Below, piece by piece: positions 42,779-51,041 of a stretch of DNA of 64,000 nt. Numbering within the stretch: the stretch's first letter is position 1; each line of letters opens with the position of its first letter. Origin of the DNA: Deltaproteobacteria bacterium (GTDB taxonomy: Bacteria; Desulfobacterota; Binatia; UBA9968); the NCBI GenBank assembly GCA_016874755.1, contig VGTH01000026.1, positions 17,695-81,694 on the forward strand, in the 5' to 3' direction. The position numbers and the translations under genes are program-made. Below the pieces are notes generated by a model. It worked only from the letters and a program-made list of their open reading frames with translations, searched no databases and was not told the DNA's origin.

Positions 42779-43072
42779 ATGAGGCTCTCGGTGCACGTGG
42801 CCGCAAAAATCTCCGCGCTCTGCGAGATGTTCCCGCAAAGGGCGAAGACCCAGATTATTAACGACCTCTTATCGACGGCATTGGAGCAGTTAGAGAAATC
42901 GCTCGAAGGTACCCATCCCTGGGAGGAGAGCGAAGAAGGCCTCGAGAATCTCCCCACGCAGAAAACGAACTACCAGGCATTGGTTAAAAAACATTTGGAG
43001 GAAGTCGAGGCGAGCGATCGCGGCGCTGCAGTTGAACCCATGCCCGCTGGGCGTAGACGAACAGGAAAATGA
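42779..43072 (+). CDS. Small protein resembling the pseudomonad 'type 1 pili tip component' family
   Basis: 97 residues from the ATG at 42779, or 103 from a TTG at 42761. LSVHVAAKISALCEMFPQRA followed by QIINDLLSTALEQLEKSLEG matches the core helices of a small family annotated in pseudomonads as a pili tip component; NYQALVKKHLEEVE matches its tail. The usual N-terminal segment is absent, so it may be truncated. No pilus gene is nearby, and the family name is probably unhelpful for function. It lies in the remnant integrative element. Confidence 0.5.
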   Translation: MRLSVHVAAKISALCEMFPQRAKTQIINDLLSTALEQLEKSLEGTHPWEESEEGLENLPTQKTNYQALVKKHLEEVEASDRGAAVEPMPAGRRRTGK

Positions 43073-43217
43073 AAGCAACGCAGATCAGAGCGGAAGAAGG
43101 ACGAAGCGCCCGAAGAGACGCGTACGAGTCGCGCCCTGTCGGCGGCATACAATGGCAGACCTCGACGATGTTCTCCGTCAGATTATCCGCGAGGAACTCC
43201 CGGCGAGGTGATGAAGA

Positions 43218-43481
43218 ATGACCCCAATAGAGCTCGAATCCTCAATAGGCAATAACAGTGGCAGAACTAATCATCGGATCATGAGACTTCCCGAAGTAAA
43301 AGCGATCACGGGCCTATCTCGAAGCACGATCTATTTTCGAATCGCACTGGGGACGTTCCCGAAACAGGTTCCCTTAGGCGGACGTACAGTCGGCTGGTTG
43401 GAGGCTGAAATCCAAAATTGGTTACACGAGCAGGTCGAAGCAAGCCGGCAACCGGGTGAGTCAAATTCATCATGGAATTGA
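43218..43481 (+). CDS. AlpA-type excisionase/transcriptional regulator
   Basis: 87 residues. MRLPEVKAITGLSRSTIYFR is the MerR-like winged helix of AlpA proteins, followed by the typical GTFPKQVPLGGRTVGWLEAE and IQNWL. AlpA proteins activate integrase/excision genes of P4-like elements. A 19-codon frame (43152-43211, starting MADLDDVLRQIIREELP) just upstream may be a decayed second DNA-binding gene. It is divergent in layout from the integrase gene at 43593, with convergent stops. Confidence 0.85.
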   Translation: MTPIELESSIGNNSGRTNHRIMRLPEVKAITGLSRSTIYFRIALGTFPKQVPLGGRTVGWLEAEIQNWLHEQVEASRQPGESNSSWN

Positions 43482-43592
43482 TTGTGGGCCGGGAAGGCAC
43501 TGACTTTTCGGCGCGGCATGACCACACTGCTTGCCGCATGCGGGTAAGCCTGCATGCCGAAATATTCAACCGCCGTTGAGTACGTCCCGCTT

Positions 43593-44813
43593 TTAGACTG
43601 ACAGTGATTCGCTACCTGCCTTGAGCCCATCCAAATAATCCGCCCAAGCCTGCATCATCTTGCGTCGTTCAGGTAGATGCTCGGCGAAATTATAAGCGGC
43701 ACTGACCGTGTTACGATCAGCGTGAGCCAGCTGACGTTCTATCGCTTGATGATTCCAGCCTTGCTCGTGCAATAGCGTGGACGCCATACTGCGGAAGCCA
43801 TGGCCGGTCATCTCGTCTTTCGTGTATCCCATCCGCCTCAGCGCGGCGAGAACAGCGTTTTCGCTCATCGGCCGCTCGTGTGTACGCGCACTAGGGAAGA
43901 TATAGCGAGGCATGTGCGGTCGCGCGACGAACTCTCGATTGGTCACGGGCTCGAGCTCTCGGAAGATCTCAACTGCCTGGCGCGAAAGAGGAACGATGTG
44001 CTGTTCGCGCATCTTCATCCGCGCCGCGGGTATACGCCACTCGGCCTTTTGTAGATTGATCTCTAGCCACTGTGCACGGCGAAGTTCCCCCGGCCGAACG
44101 AACACCAGCGGCGCGAGCCGCAGCGCGCATTTAGTCACGATATAACCCTGATAGGAGTCGATGGCTCGAAGCAGTTCGGCGATTCTCTTGGGCTCTATGA
44201 TCGACGCGTGATGCTTTTCCTTCGGCGGGGGAACGGCGCCGCGAAGATCGCCCGTCGGATCGCGATCGGCGCGACCCGTCGCAACAGCGTAACGGAAAAC
44301 TTGCCCGCAGTTCTGCAATGCACGATGGGTGGTTTCGAGGGCACCGCGGTTTTCAATTCGACGCAATACTGTGAGCAATTCGGGTGCCTTGATTTCCGCG
44401 ATAGGTCTCTTCCCAAGCCATGGGAAGATGTCATTTTCGAGTCGACGCAAAATCCGCTCCCCATGACCGGGTGTCCAACCACCCGAAAACTTCTTGTGCC
44501 ACTCTCGAGAAATCGCTTCAAAACTCTCCGCGCCTGTTTGCGCGATTTTCGCCGCCTTACGTGCCTCGCCAGGGTCGATGCCATTGGCGAGATCTGAGCG
44601 CGCGTTGTCACGTCTCTGCCTCGCCGCTTTTAAACTCACCTCGGGATAGACTCCAAAGGAAATGCCTTTCTCCATGCCACCATAGCGATATTTCCAACGC
44701 CACCACTTCCTGCCGGCGGGAGTGACGAGCAGATACAGGCCACCACTATCGAATAACTTGAAGGGCTTCGCCTGAGGTTTCGCAGAACGAATGGCTACGT
44801 CAGTCAGCGGCAT
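43593..44813 (-). CDS. P4-type tyrosine integrase (DUF4102 family)
   Basis: 406 residues from the ATG at 44813 (family start MPLTDVAIRSAKP); the GTG at 44828 is less likely. The DUF4102 arm-binding domain is at 1-85, SAM-like core-binding at 95-185, and the catalytic domain has R (RPGELRR), HGFR (His and Arg), a late His (LAHAD) and the Tyr nucleophile in AAYNFAEHL (Y379 on the 411-residue numbering from GTG). All catalytic residues are present. It lies 165 bases from the 3' end of ssrA, the classic target of this group. Confidence 0.93.
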   Translation of the reverse strand: MPLTDVAIRSAKPQAKPFKLFDSGGLYLLVTPAGRKWWRWKYRYGGMEKGISFGVYPEVSLKAARQRRDNARSDLANGIDPGEARKAAKIAQTGAESFEAISREWHKKFSGGWTPGHGERILRRLENDIFPWLGKRPIAEIKAPELLTVLRRIENRGALETTHRALQNCGQVFRYAVATGRADRDPTGDLRGAVPPPKEKHHASIIEPKRIAELLRAIDSYQGYIVTKCALRLAPLVFVRPGELRRAQWLEINLQKAEWRIPAARMKMREQHIVPLSRQAVEIFRELEPVTNREFVARPHMPRYIFPSARTHERPMSENAVLAALRRMGYTKDEMTGHGFRSMASTLLHEQGWNHQAIERQLAHADRNTVSAAYNFAEHLPERRKMMQAWADYLDGLKAGSESLSV

Positions 44814-44978
44814 GTGGGGGTAACTCACTTTCCATGTCTACCAGTTGCCCCCAAAGTTACCCCAAATATGGGGTAGCTCTGGCTGGACAGCATCGGACCA
44901 TGCCGGACATTATATACTATATAGTTTTATATTTACAGAGACTTATTGGACTTATTGGGATCAGGCCGGATGTGAAAT

Positions 44979-45330
44979 TGGTGGAGGCGGGGGGAATCGA
45001 ACCCCCGTCCGAAGGTCTTCCGCCAGATATGACTACATGCTTAGCCGATGTTTTGGTTTCGCTTTACGATCCCCCAGCGGCTGGGTCTCTCAAGCTATCC
45101 GGCTTGGATCTCGGCCTCATCACCCCCGGCGGGAGAATCGGCCCATCCCACTAAATGACGTCTTATCCAATCCCGTGGGAGAAAACCGGTAAGACGCTAG
45201 CTGCGGTTAGGCAGCCAGTTTGTATTCGAAATTGTCTGCGTTTAATTTGCAGAGCTGTTTGTTTAACGGGACAACAGCACCCCGGCATGCCACTCTGACT
45301 TCCCACCCCCGTCGAAACCACATCGCCCCC
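44979..45330 (-). ncRNA. ssrA: tmRNA
   Basis: 352 nt on the minus strand. The 5' end GGGGGCGATGTGGTTTCGAC and the 3' end GTTCGATTCCCCCCGCCTCC with encoded ACCA form the tRNA-like domain; the 7-bp acceptor stem pairs fully with one G-U. The T-arm sequence GGTTCGATTCC is intact. The tag frame begins at GCA (45239) and reads ADNFEYKLAA. Together with SmpB (not in the window) it rescues stalled ribosomes. The P4-type integrase lies just beyond the 3' end. No clear terminator was seen beyond 44979. Confidence 0.95.
45207..45239 (-). other. tmRNA proteolysis tag reading frame
   Basis: Within ssrA the resume codon GCA and ten sense codons to TAA give ADNFEYKLAA. The C-terminal LAA is the usual ClpXP degradation signal. 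The upstream determinant region AATTAAAC precedes it. Confidence 0.88.
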
Positions 45331-45340
45331 ATGTTTTGAA

Positions 45341-45370
45341 AGTGTAATCATTCGACGGCGCAAATGCCAG
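45341..45370 (-). promoter_or_regulatory. Candidate sigma-70 promoter of ssrA
   Basis: On the minus strand CTGGCA (45365-45370) and TACACT (45341-45346) are separated by 18 bases and lie 10 bases upstream of the mature 5' end. The -35 matches consensus at four of six positions and the -10 at four of six. Confidence 0.5.
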
Positions 45371-45405
45371 TCTCCGGGCGGCGGTTTCAGCAACGAGCCT
45401 TGGCG

Positions 45406-46701
45406 TCATCTTGCGATACGCTTGGCCAGTTCACGCGGCGAGCCCATCGCCAGCGACATCGGAACCATCAAAGCGCTGATGACGATGAGTCCCCAGATGG
45501 CGATGGAATAGCTGCCCTTCCAGTCAAAAATGAGCCCCATCACCAGCGGGCCGACGACGCCAGCACCGACAGAGGATCCTTGCAAAATACCCAAGATGCC
45601 ACCGATGGTGCGCGTGCCAAACATGATGCTGCCAACGGCGCCGCGCATCGGCACGAGGCAGCCAAAGCTGACACCGAACAACAGCGCGAAGGGCACCGTA
45701 GCCCAGACCGAGCGAACCGCCACCACCTGCAGATATAAAAGACCAATCCCCATCATCGCGGCGACAGCGGCCAAGACGATGCGGTAGTCCATTCTATCCA
45801 ACAGCCAACCGCCGCCCACCCGGCCGATGCCGCTGAAGACAAACATGATCGACATGACGACCGACGCCCAGGCGGCGCTCAGTCCGATGTCCTGCTGCAA
45901 GTACGGAATCATGTGGACTTGGAAGGCTGAGTTGACGATAAAAGTGCCGGCCAAGTAGGTCGTGAAGAGCCAGAACTCTTTGGTGCGCAGCACCGCGCGG
46001 AGCGTCAGGCCGGCATCGGGCTGCTGGCGCGCGGCGCTCGCGCCGCCAACAGTCGCGCCACACTTTTCCGGCGGGTCGCCATCGGGGCGCAGGCCGTAGG
46101 GCTCGGGGCGGTCGCGCACAATCATACTGAGCAGAGTGATGCTGACCAGCACCAGCACGCCATAGCCGATCAGCACCGCGCGCCAGCCGTAGGCGTCGAT
46201 GATCTGCGTGTTAAGAATGACGATAGGCGAGCCGAAAATCGGACCGGTGACGGCAATGCCGGTAGCCAAGCCACGATTGCGGCGAAACCAGCGCGAGATG
46301 ATCACCGGCCAGGTGACCGCGTGGCTGACGCCCGACGCGCCAAGGGAAACGATCACGAAAAAAACAAAAAAGGTCACGACGCCGGTGGTAAAGCCCAAGC
46401 CGACAAAGCCAATGCTCGAAACCACCGCGCTCCAAAAAATTAATTTGCGCGCGCTGACACGATCGAGCAAGAAACCAATCGCCGGGCTAACGATGCCCGA
46501 CTCCAACTGGCGCAGCGACATAGCCGCCGACAATACCCAGCGGTCCCAGCCAAAGGTGCGCTCGATGGGGATCATCAGAACGCCGAAGCCTTGGAAGTAG
46601 GCTGCGGAGAAAATCGTGTTGGTGAGAACGCTGGCGGCCACCAAGTACCATCCGAAAAAAATTCTCGGCTTGTGGCCCAGCTTGGCAGCCGTGTCATTCA
46701 T
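45406..46701 (-). CDS. MFS transporter, oxalate/formate or monocarboxylate-antiporter-like
   Basis: 431 residues, twelve predicted helices in two halves of six. The N-terminus FFGWYLVAASVLTNTIFSAA and GFLLDRVSARKLIFWSA (motif A-like), followed by FRRNRGLATGIAVTGP, are typical of the monocarboxylate/OFA-like groups. The central loop (about 205-235) is hydrophilic. Such transporters take up or exchange small carboxylic acids. Their presence in a region rich in degradation genes suits an aromatic- or keto-acid carrier, but the substrate is not deducible. Confidence 0.85.
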   Translation of the reverse strand: MNDTAAKLGHKPRIFFGWYLVAASVLTNTIFSAAYFQGFGVLMIPIERTFGWDRWVLSAAMSLRQLESGIVSPAIGFLLDRVSARKLIFWSAVVSSIGFVGLGFTTGVVTFFVFFVIVSLGASGVSHAVTWPVIISRWFRRNRGLATGIAVTGPIFGSPIVILNTQIIDAYGWRAVLIGYGVLVLVSITLLSMIVRDRPEPYGLRPDGDPPEKCGATVGGASAARQQPDAGLTLRAVLRTKEFWLFTTYLAGTFIVNSAFQVHMIPYLQQDIGLSAAWASVVMSIMFVFSGIGRVGGGWLLDRMDYRIVLAAVAAMMGIGLLYLQVVAVRSVWATVPFALLFGVSFGCLVPMRGAVGSIMFGTRTIGGILGILQGSSVGAGVVGPLVMGLIFDWKGSYSIAIWGLIVISALMVPMSLAMGSPRELAKRIAR

Positions 46702-47023
46702 GCCGCGCTTCCGCGGCGATCGCAGTTTTCAGAGAAAATCATCGCGTTGGCTCGAAGAGGTATCTCTGCACCATCGCAAGTTTTTAAGTTTCTTGCCAGT
46801 GAAAAGTGCATTCACGCCAAAATCATCGCCCCCCCAGCTAAGAATCGGCTAGCTGCGGGCTCTTTCCGACTCCCTCCGCGCAAGCCCGTTGACCCGCCCC
46901 GGCGCTTTCGTTTCGGGCTTCGCTGACCTAACGATTGTTGCCACGACAGGACAGTCGCTGCAGTTCTAGTCGAAAAATTTCGGCATCGAATCGGCAATAC
47001 GTTGCTCTTGAGGAGACATAGCT
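46702..47023. other. 322-bp intergenic region, no gene recognised
   Basis: It lies between the divergent MFS gene and a small open frame. Short open frames on both strands have no recognisable product. No strong hairpin, tRNA or heptad array was seen. A GAGGAGA at 47012-47018 serves the downstream ATG. Confidence 0.45.
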
Positions 47024-47224
47024 ATGGGAACAACAGTTATTGCCTGGCATGAGTTCTTTGCGGCGCTGGGCCGCCAGCCGGCCGCGGCTTTAAGCGAGTG
47101 GCTGAGCGCTTGGCGCTTTGGCGAGGAGGGGGTCAGCCTGCGAGTTGAATTCGCGAAACAATTACCAGCGTACGAAGACGCCACACCGGCTGCCGCCCCG
47201 GCGTGTAGCGAGAAACTCCATTGA
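47024..47224 (+). CDS. Small hypothetical soluble protein
   Basis: 66 residues from an ATG with GAGGAGA upstream. It is Ala- and Trp-rich (SEWLSAWRFGEEGVSLRVEF) with no signal or membrane segment. Its TGA overlaps the TTG start of the next gene (TTGA), suggesting coupling with the membrane protein gene that follows. The family was not recognised. Confidence 0.5.
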   Translation: MGTTVIAWHEFFAALGRQPAAALSEWLSAWRFGEEGVSLRVEFAKQLPAYEDATPAAAPACSEKLH

Positions 47225-47472
47225 ACCCGGCCGTGGCGTATCCGCTTTTCTTGAAAGCGCTCGGCTTCGGTTTGATCTGGCTGTCGTTTGTGCTGGTCTT
47301 AGCAGCCTTGCTGCTCTCGCAGCGCCGCGAATATTTTCTGGGTGAACCCTACAAATATGTCATCACGCTAGCGGTTGCCGTGCTTGGCCTGTGCGCGATG
47401 ATCGCGCTTGGTGTTGTCTCCGCAAAGAGCCAGAGCCATCAAAGCATTCGTTCATCGTTCGATCGAGGATAA
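47221..47472 (+). CDS. Small two-helix inner membrane protein
   Basis: 83 residues from a TTG overlapping the preceding stop; a GTG at 47233 is an alternative. It has two transmembrane helices (LGFGLIWLSFVLVLAALLLS; VITLAVAVLGLCAMIALGV) separated by a short basic loop. No motif allows a functional call. The exported EipA-like gene starts 9 bases later, so 47024-47930 probably form one transcript. Confidence 0.55.
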   Translation: MNPAVAYPLFLKALGFGLIWLSFVLVLAALLLSQRREYFLGEPYKYVITLAVAVLGLCAMIALGVVSAKSQSHQSIRSSFDRG

Positions 47473-47480
47473 ATCACCTT

Positions 47481-47930
47481 ATGTTGCGCGCTCGTTTCAT
47501 CGCGACCTTACTGTTCATCGCACTCTCGCTCTTTGCGCACAACACTGGCGCTGAAGCAAGTGCCACCTCTGGCAAAGTCGCCATCGATAGCCAATCCCTC
47601 GCCGCGGGCATCGGTTTTAGCTGGGGCAGCGGCGCCCTCGTTTTCGACGGACGGAAGTATCCTTTTTCGTTCGACGGCGTGACCTTCATGGACTTCGGCT
47701 TCAGTCGCGCCAACGCCGTGGGAGAAGTCCACAACTTGGCCGACCTCGCAAAGTTCAACGGCACCTATTTCGCCACCGAAGCCAATCTTGCGGTCGGGGG
47801 CGGAGGCGGCCTCATGACTTTGCGCAATGAACATGGAGTGGTCATGCACTTGGCATCGATCTCTCAAGGCGCGCGGCTCCAGATTGGCACCAGTGGCTTA
47901 CGGGTAAACCTGTGGCAGCGTCTGCACTGA
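47481..47930 (+). CDS. Exported EipA/DUF1134-like protein
   Basis: 149 residues from the ATG at 47481. A Sec signal peptide (about 1-26) precedes SLAAGIGFSWGSGALVFDGR, YPFSFDGVTFMDFGFSRANA, GEVHNLADLAKFNGTYFATE and LRNEHGVVMHLASISQGARL. The Gly-rich pattern and beta-strand repeats match the DUF1134/EipA fold, a small periplasmic beta-barrel linked in alphaproteobacteria to envelope integrity. Its membership here rests on pattern, not alignment. Confidence 0.6.
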   Translation: MLRARFIATLLFIALSLFAHNTGAEASATSGKVAIDSQSLAAGIGFSWGSGALVFDGRKYPFSFDGVTFMDFGFSRANAVGEVHNLADLAKFNGTYFATEANLAVGGGGGLMTLRNEHGVVMHLASISQGARLQIGTSGLRVNLWQRLH

Positions 47931-48104
47931 GCCGCAATCGAGTAAGAACATTCACATAGCCCGTGCCCGCTTCAATATTATGCATCATACCTCGGGCGAG
48001 TCTGCCTCGGCCTCATGACGCGTTGCCCAACGAAAACGCACTTCATGTCTCTTTCGGCACTGGCACGGTGCTCGCAATTGAGATGGTATCGGGAGGGAGC
48101 AACC

Positions 48105-48425
48105 ATGCGCCACGGCAGACTTCTAATAGTGCCAGCGATCCTGTCTTTGATACTAACACAAACGCCTCAAGTCTTGGCCGCCGACTACTACACGTATTGC
48201 GATCCGGACGGCAGACTCGTCATCTCCAACAAGAAACCGCCCGAGGGCAGTAAGATCATCAAGAAGCAGCAGCTGCCGGATACCCCCAAAGAGGCAGCCA
48301 ACGTGTCCGACGATGGCACAACGGCCAAAATCGAAAGCGGCGAGCCGGCCAAAAGCGCCGGAGCCTCGGCGCAGTGCATTGAACGCCCACAAAAACGCAG
48401 CATCCGCATGAGCATGGTTGCATGA
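48105..48425 (+). CDS. Exported DUF4124-type small protein
   Basis: 106 residues from the ATG at 48105 (GGGAGGGAG upstream). A Sec signal peptide ends QVLAAD. DYYTYCDPDGRLVISNKKPP resembles the start of DUF4124 domains (a short beta hairpin after the signal peptide, usually YKWVDEDG). The rest is polar and low in complexity. The last codons fall in a tandem repeat of GCATGAGCATGGTT (48405-48440), so the C-terminus may be slipped or extended. The function is unknown. Confidence 0.6.
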   Translation: MRHGRLLIVPAILSLILTQTPQVLAADYYTYCDPDGRLVISNKKPPEGSKIIKKQQLPDTPKEAANVSDDGTTAKIESGEPAKSAGASAQCIERPQKRSIRMSMVA

Positions 48426-48475
48426 GCATGGTTGCATGAGCTAAAAACATCAACCAAGCAATAGAGGAAACAACT

Positions 48476-48595
48476 ATGATAAGGAAATTTGGCAAGTTGA
48501 TGTTGTCGACAACGACATTTCTGATCGGCTTCTACGTTGCGACCATCATGAGGAACGTGTTCTATGCGATCTATGGCACACCGCAGCCGTTTTAG
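48476..48595 (+). CDS. 39-residue single-helix membrane protein
   Basis: An ATG with AGAGGAAA eight bases upstream opens a 39-codon frame ending in TAG. The peptide has a basic start (MIRKFGKLML) and one hydrophobic helix (TTTFLIGFYVATIMRNVFYA). The position after the DUF4124-like gene and the good ribosome site are the only support. Confidence 0.45.
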   Translation: MIRKFGKLMLSTTTFLIGFYVATIMRNVFYAIYGTPQPF

Positions 48596-48734
48596 AGTTT
48601 CAAAGCAACGCTAAGGTCCTCTTCTTCACTGCAGCGCAACCCGAACTCCACCAAAGCATTCTCTTCCTTAAAGTCGCATTGACTTTCACGGCAGCGCAGT
48701 ACATGTAGTAACCAGCCTTGCGCCTTAGGTTACT

Positions 48735-49685
48735 ATGAAATATCTGCGTTTCACCGTGCACTCGTTTGCCCTCGCGATCCTTTGCACCACGGCACCCTGT
48801 GCCTGGAGCGCGGAACGCACGCCGGAAAAAGTCCGCATTGCCGTTTCGTCAAAGTCGCTGGGCTTCCTCGACACCTGGGCCGCCAAGGAGCGCGGCTTTT
48901 TTCGCAAACATGGGCTCGAGGCGGAAGTTATCGCCATGCGTCCGCCGCTCACCATCGGCGCGCTACAAGCCGGCGAGATCGACTATGCCATCGGCGCTAG
49001 CACGACTTCGCGCGGCGCCATCTCTGGCGCGCCGGTGCGGATCGTCTCTTTGGCGCTGCGCTCGTCGTTTCATACGTTAGTCACGCGGCCCCAGATCAAG
49101 ACGATCGCTGACTTGCGAGGCAAGACCATCGCCGTGACTGTCGGCGCGGCCGACGATTTCGTTGCGCGCCACCTGTTGCGGCGCGGCGGCGTCGAACCAC
49201 GCGAGGTTCAATTCGTCAACATGGGCGGCTCCGACACACGGTTTCCGGCGCTGGCCACCGGCACCATCGACGCGTCACCGCTTTCGTTGCCATTTTTCCT
49301 GGTGGCTAAAAGACAGGGCTACAATCTTCTCGGCACCGCAGTCGACGTATTGGAAATGGCCACCGTCGGCATCGGAACATCAACCCGCAAGATTCAGCAG
49401 GAGCGCGAGCAAGTGAAGAAAATGATCCGCGCCCAAGTGGACACGCTGCGCTGGATCAAGACCCAAAGAAACGAAGTCGTGCCATTCTTGCAGAAATTCT
49501 ACGACCTCGACGAAGCCATGGCAATGGAGTCACACGCGATTTACGCGAAGCTGATCATCGACGATGCGCGCCCGCTGGGGAATGCGATCAAGACCGTGCT
49601 CGACCAGCAGGGCAAGCCGGATCTGCCTTTGGATCGCGTGGTCGATGCTTCGCTCGTCGAAGAAGTGCTGCGCGAGCGGAGATAG
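48735..49685 (+). CDS. ABC-type solute-binding protein, NrtA/SsuA-like, paired with an amidohydrolase
   Basis: 316 residues. A Sec signal peptide ends CAWSA. The mature start is VRIAVSSKSLGFLDTWAAKE, with KHGLEAEVIAMRPPLTIGAL and GEIDYAIGASTTSRGAISGA (ligand loop). IKTIADLRGKTIAVTVGAAD and LPFFLVAKRQGYNLLG complete the two-lobe fold. There is no lipobox. The next gene, 160 bases on and across a heptad hairpin, is a COG2159 amidohydrolase. The ligand is unknown; aromatic carboxylates or sulfonates are reasonable. Confidence 0.87.
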   Translation: MKYLRFTVHSFALAILCTTAPCAWSAERTPEKVRIAVSSKSLGFLDTWAAKERGFFRKHGLEAEVIAMRPPLTIGALQAGEIDYAIGASTTSRGAISGAPVRIVSLALRSSFHTLVTRPQIKTIADLRGKTIAVTVGAADDFVARHLLRRGGVEPREVQFVNMGGSDTRFPALATGTIDASPLSLPFFLVAKRQGYNLLGTAVDVLEMATVGIGTSTRKIQQEREQVKKMIRAQVDTLRWIKTQRNEVVPFLQKFYDLDEAMAMESHAIYAKLIIDDARPLGNAIKTVLDQQGKPDLPLDRVVDASLVEEVLRERR

Positions 49686-49730
49686 CGTTTTTAAAGTAAC
49701 GATATCGCGATAGGTATTTTAACTGAATTT

Positions 49731-49815
49731 TTCACCACGAAGACGCGAAGGACACGAAGGTTTTGTAAGAACAAATTTCCGAACTTCGTGCTCTTCGTGC
49801 CTCCTTCGTGGTGAA
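49731..49815. repeat. Intergenic heptad hairpin, CACGAAG type
   Basis: The left arm (49731-49760) is CACCACGAAGACGCGAAGG and on. The right arm (49784-49815) runs CTTCGTGCTCTTCGTGCC and on to TTCGTGGTGAA, its approximate reverse complement. The loop is about 23 bases. It follows an SBP gene and precedes an amidohydrolase. Confidence 0.7.
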
Positions 49816-49846
49816 TACATTTCTACGGAACGCTTAAGAATCTGGG

Positions 49847-50947
49847 ATGGCTGATAACAGCATTCGCATAGTCGACATCGACGGCCATGTGCGCGAGGCC
49901 GACGATCTCTTTGAAAAATATCTCGAAGCCCCCTACCGCGACCGCGCGCCCAAGATCGAAAAGGTCGCCAATGGCCAGTTGCTTTTCAAACTTGAAGGCA
50001 ACATGCATCACCGGCGACCGGATGAATCGCCGTTTAGAATCAAGACCGACGGCACGCCGGTGAACGAAGGACGCCATCTCGCGACTAATCCTAAGCAACG
50101 CCTCCAAGCGATGGATCGCGACCGCATCGAGCGCGGTCTGTTATTTCCCTCGGCGGGTTTGTATCTGACCTCGGTGAAAGAAGAATCCTACGCCGCAGCG
50201 CTATGCCGCGCCTATAATAATTGGCTGTACGATTACTGTGGCGAAGACAGAAAAAGACTGATGGGCGTCGCCGCCCTCCCCGTGCAAGACGTCAACCTCG
50301 CCATCGCCGAAGCCAAGCGGTGCGTCAAAGAACTCGGCTTCAAAGGCGTCTTCATCCGCCCCAACCCCGTCAAAGGGCGCAGCATCGACGATCCGTACTA
50401 CGATCCGCTTTACAAGGCCGTGGTCGAGCTCGGGGTCCCCTTATTAATTCACGAGGGCTCCGGCGCTTTTCTGCCCACGGCCGGCGCCGACCGATTCGTC
50501 GGCCAATGGTTTTTCACCCACACGATCTCCCATCCATTGGAGCAGATGCTCGCGAGCCTAAGCATGATCTGCCGTGGCGCTTTGGAGCGCCATCCGGAAC
50601 TCCAGTGCGTATTTTTAGAATCCGGCGCCGGCTGGCTGCCCTACTGGCTCTGGCGCATGGACGAGCACTACGAGATCCTGCCGTTCCAAGTGCCATGGTT
50701 GAAGATGAAACCGAGCGAATATTTTCGCCGCCAATGCTTCGTCTCCTTTGAAGCCGACGAAACCCGGCTCGGCGAAGTGATCTCATCCATCGGTGCGGAC
50801 CGCGTGGTTTTCGCCTCGGATTATCCGCACTGGGATGCGACGTTTCCAGGAGTGACAGATATGATTTTGAATCGCGCAGATCTCAGCGGCGATACCAAAC
50901 GAAAAATTATGGGTGAGAATTCAGCGAAGCTACTAAAATTGAATTAA
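49847..50947 (+). CDS. COG2159 amidohydrolase (ACMSD-like TIM barrel)
   Basis: 366 residues. The metal-site start is VDIDGHV (9-15). Further signatures are VAALPVQDVNLAIAEAKRCV, LGVPLLIHEGSGAF (His) and VFASDYPHWD near the end (Asp ligand). Family enzymes decarboxylate or hydrolyse aromatic or unsaturated acids. Two relatives are in the window (15478, 61404). Its partner is the SBP at 48735. It is cytosolic. No strong ribosome site was seen, so it may depend on the upstream transcript. Confidence 0.87.
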   Translation: MADNSIRIVDIDGHVREADDLFEKYLEAPYRDRAPKIEKVANGQLLFKLEGNMHHRRPDESPFRIKTDGTPVNEGRHLATNPKQRLQAMDRDRIERGLLFPSAGLYLTSVKEESYAAALCRAYNNWLYDYCGEDRKRLMGVAALPVQDVNLAIAEAKRCVKELGFKGVFIRPNPVKGRSIDDPYYDPLYKAVVELGVPLLIHEGSGAFLPTAGADRFVGQWFFTHTISHPLEQMLASLSMICRGALERHPELQCVFLESGAGWLPYWLWRMDEHYEILPFQVPWLKMKPSEYFRRQCFVSFEADETRLGEVISSIGADRVVFASDYPHWDATFPGVTDMILNRADLSGDTKRKIMGENSAKLLKLN

Positions 50948-50952
50948 TCGAA

Positions 50953-51032
50953 GAGTTTCGGGTTTCGCGTTTCGTGTTACGGGTCAACTCCGGAAACTCG
51001 AAACCCTAAACCTGCAACTCGAAACCAAAACC
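50953..51032. repeat. Intergenic heptad hairpin, GGTTTCG/CGAAACC type
   Basis: The left arm (50953-50984) repeats GGGTTTCG, CGTTTCGTG. The right arm (50992-51032) repeats ACTCGAAACCCTAAACC, ACTCGAAACC. The loop is very short, 7 bases. Just after it comes the ribosome site GGAGG of the citryl-CoA lyase-like gene. Confidence 0.65.
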
Positions 51033-51041
51033 GGAGGTTTT

